Assembly: GCA_003219345.1 (NCBI GenBank)
Contig: QHOP01000395.1
Location: 1-7,037, forward strand
Length of the DNA stretch: 7,037 nt
Source: Verrucomicrobiota bacterium
GTDB lineage: Bacteria; Verrucomicrobiota; Verrucomicrobiia; Limisphaerales; AV2
Direction: 5' to 3'
Shown here: one piece after another, positions 5,848-7,037 of the stretch
Layout of the letters: every line of letters begins with the position of its first letter
Numbering within the stretch: the stretch's first letter is position 1
Program-made: the position numbers and the translations under genes
The notes under the pieces: model-generated
Database searches by the model: none
What the model was told of the DNA's origin: nothing
What the model saw: the letters and a program-made list of their open reading frames with translations, nothing else

Positions 5848-6858
5848 ATGAAAAAAGAACTCAACATCCTAAATTTGGAAGATGACGTTGACGACGCTGA
5901 ACTGATCGAGCGGGAATTGCGCAAAGGCGGCTTCTCGTTTGACCTCAAGCGAGTGGTAACCCAGGAAGAATTCCTTCTGTCACTTCAGGAGGACCGGCCC
6001 GATGTGATTCTCTCCGACCATGGACTGCCTGCGTTTAACGGTTTCGAGGCACTCGCAGTGGCGCGGAAAGAATGTCCCGATGTTCCCTTCATCTTTGTCA
6101 CCGGCTTAATGGGCGAAGAGAAGGCGATCGAAACGTTCGAACGGGGCGCGATTGATTATGTGCTCAAGAGCCGGCTGTCCAGGCTCGTTCCAGTCGTGCA
6201 GCGAGCCGTGCGGGAGGCAAGGGAACGGGCCGAGCGCCTGAAGCAGGAGCAAGTGCTGCGGGAAAGCGAGGAACGCTTCCGTGCCCTGGTGGAAGGAGTG
6301 AAGGATTATGCGATCTGCATGCTGGACCGCGAAGGACGCGTCAGCAGTTGGAACGCGGGCGCGGAGTGGATCAATGGCTATCAGGCGAGCGAGATTATCG
6401 GGCGGCATTTCTCCTGTTTCTACCCGCGCCAGGCGATCACGACCGGCTTGCCGGAACGCGCGCTGGCGCAGGCCATCATCGAAGGCCATTTCGAAGAAGA
6501 AGGGCTGCTGGTGCGCAAGGGCGGATTGGAGTTTTGGGCCAATGTCGTCATCACGGCCTTGCGGGATCAGCAGGGGGACCTGCGCGGCTTCGCCCTCGTT
6601 ACGCGGGACATCACCGCGCGCAAACAGGCCAACGCGGAACGTGAACGTCTGATTCAGGAGCTTCACGCCGCGATCAGCGACGTCAAATCTTTGAGCGGGC
6701 TATTGCCCCTTTGCGCCTCGTGCAAAAAAGTGCGGGATTACCAGGGGCGATGGCACCCGCTGGAAGTCTATTTGCGGGAACATTCGGAGGCGACGTTGAC
6801 TCACGAGTTTTGCCACGAATGTGCACAGCATATCCAGCCCATGAATTCCAGAGGTTAG
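5848..6858 (+). CDS. Response regulator: receiver (REC) - PAS - CxxC/CxxC module, no catalytic output
   Basis: This is a 336-residue cytoplasmic signalling protein with no signal peptide or membrane segment. The receiver domain (about 5-125) has acidic residues E11/D12/D13, phospho-acceptor D57 (DVILSDHGLP), T85 (FIFVTG) and K107 (DYVLKSR), so it should be phosphorylatable. A helical linker rich in Arg/Glu (about 117-143) leads to a PAS domain (about 141-258) with 'VKDYAICMLDREGRVSSWNA' (151-170), 'GRHFSCFY' and 'VVITALRD', ending in the usual VTRDITARKQ. A coiled-coil segment (about 259-285) precedes a C-terminal module with C289-x2-C292 and C322-x2-C325, around 'LPLCASCKKVRD' and 'EHSEATLTHEFCHEC'. 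This module recurs at the ends of many PAS/REC/GAF proteins and probably binds metal; its function is not established. No HisKA, HATPase, GGDEF or HTH domain is present. The ATG at 5848 lacks a clear Shine-Dalgarno; a TTG at 5842 in the same frame is a less likely start. The partner kinase is not in the window. Confidence 0.93.
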   Translation: MKKELNILNLEDDVDDAELIERELRKGGFSFDLKRVVTQEEFLLSLQEDRPDVILSDHGLPAFNGFEALAVARKECPDVPFIFVTGLMGEEKAIETFERGAIDYVLKSRLSRLVPVVQRAVREARERAERLKQEQVLRESEERFRALVEGVKDYAICMLDREGRVSSWNAGAEWINGYQASEIIGRHFSCFYPRQAITTGLPERALAQAIIEGHFEEEGLLVRKGGLEFWANVVITALRDQQGDLRGFALVTRDITARKQANAERERLIQELHAAISDVKSLSGLLPLCASCKKVRDYQGRWHPLEVYLREHSEATLTHEFCHECAQHIQPMNSRG

Positions 6859-7037
6859 GCAAAACGCCGGTTTCACTCGGCCTGTCCGCGATCCTCTGGC
6901 TGAAGACCTGCAAGGTCGGCGAGAATCAGCCGGAAACATCCCGGCACGATTATCGCCGATGGCCTTGGCTTGGAGCTCTCGCAAAAATCGTTTGGAGATC
7001 TGGAGCACGAGAACGCACCTTCTTAAGCGGGAACGAC
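6859..7037. other. Non-coding tail of the window
   Basis: No gene start, RNA gene or repeat is visible. A small GACCT-GCA-AGGTC hairpin (6905-6917) has no T-run and is too short to call a terminator. A gene could begin to the right of the window. Confidence 0.5.

Overview
The window looks like chromosomal DNA of a Verrucomicrobiota bacterium, perhaps near Pedosphaera/Limisphaerales. This is inferred. The main pointers are a large secreted protease carrying the 'pG..Y.IeaS.nL.nW' domain that is abundant in that phylum, fairly GC-rich coding sequence, and a mix of good and missing Shine-Dalgarno sites. No rRNA, tRNA, CRISPR array, transposase or phage gene is visible.

Layout. (1) Positions 1-1788, minus strand: the proximal part of an ABC-type efflux operon. 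A MacA/HlyD-like periplasmic adaptor (541-1788) is followed 27 bp later by a MacB/FtsX-type permease that runs off the left edge (1-513). The ATPase subunit and any outer-membrane channel are not in the window. (2) Positions 1789-2274: a divergent intergenic region with two copies of a 37-bp hairpin-bearing element and a pair of tandem 11-bp repeats. (3) Positions 2275-5316, plus strand: a 1013-residue secreted subtilisin-like (S8) protease with an intact catalytic triad, an N-terminal propeptide, three near-identical Calx-beta repeats and a C-terminal PKD domain. (4) Positions 5317-5847: a gene-poor gap with two inverted repeats and, close to the next gene, five TGTGAA motifs mostly 11 bp apart. 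Read on the minus strand, two of these match the DnaA-box consensus. (5) Positions 5848-6858, plus strand: a response regulator made of a receiver domain, a PAS domain and a short CxxC/CxxC module. It has no histidine kinase, DNA-binding or cyclase domain. (6) Positions 6859-7037: non-coding as far as can be seen.

The three loci do not form one obvious pathway. The efflux pair is a transcription unit of its own. The protease is probably monocistronic and acts outside the cytoplasm. The response regulator probably relays or senses signals through protein contacts. No wholly new multi-gene system is evident. The best leads are the 11-bp-phased TGTGAA/TTATTCACA array upstream of the response regulator, the duplicated 37-bp hairpin element between the divergent genes, and the recently homogenised Calx-beta repeats.
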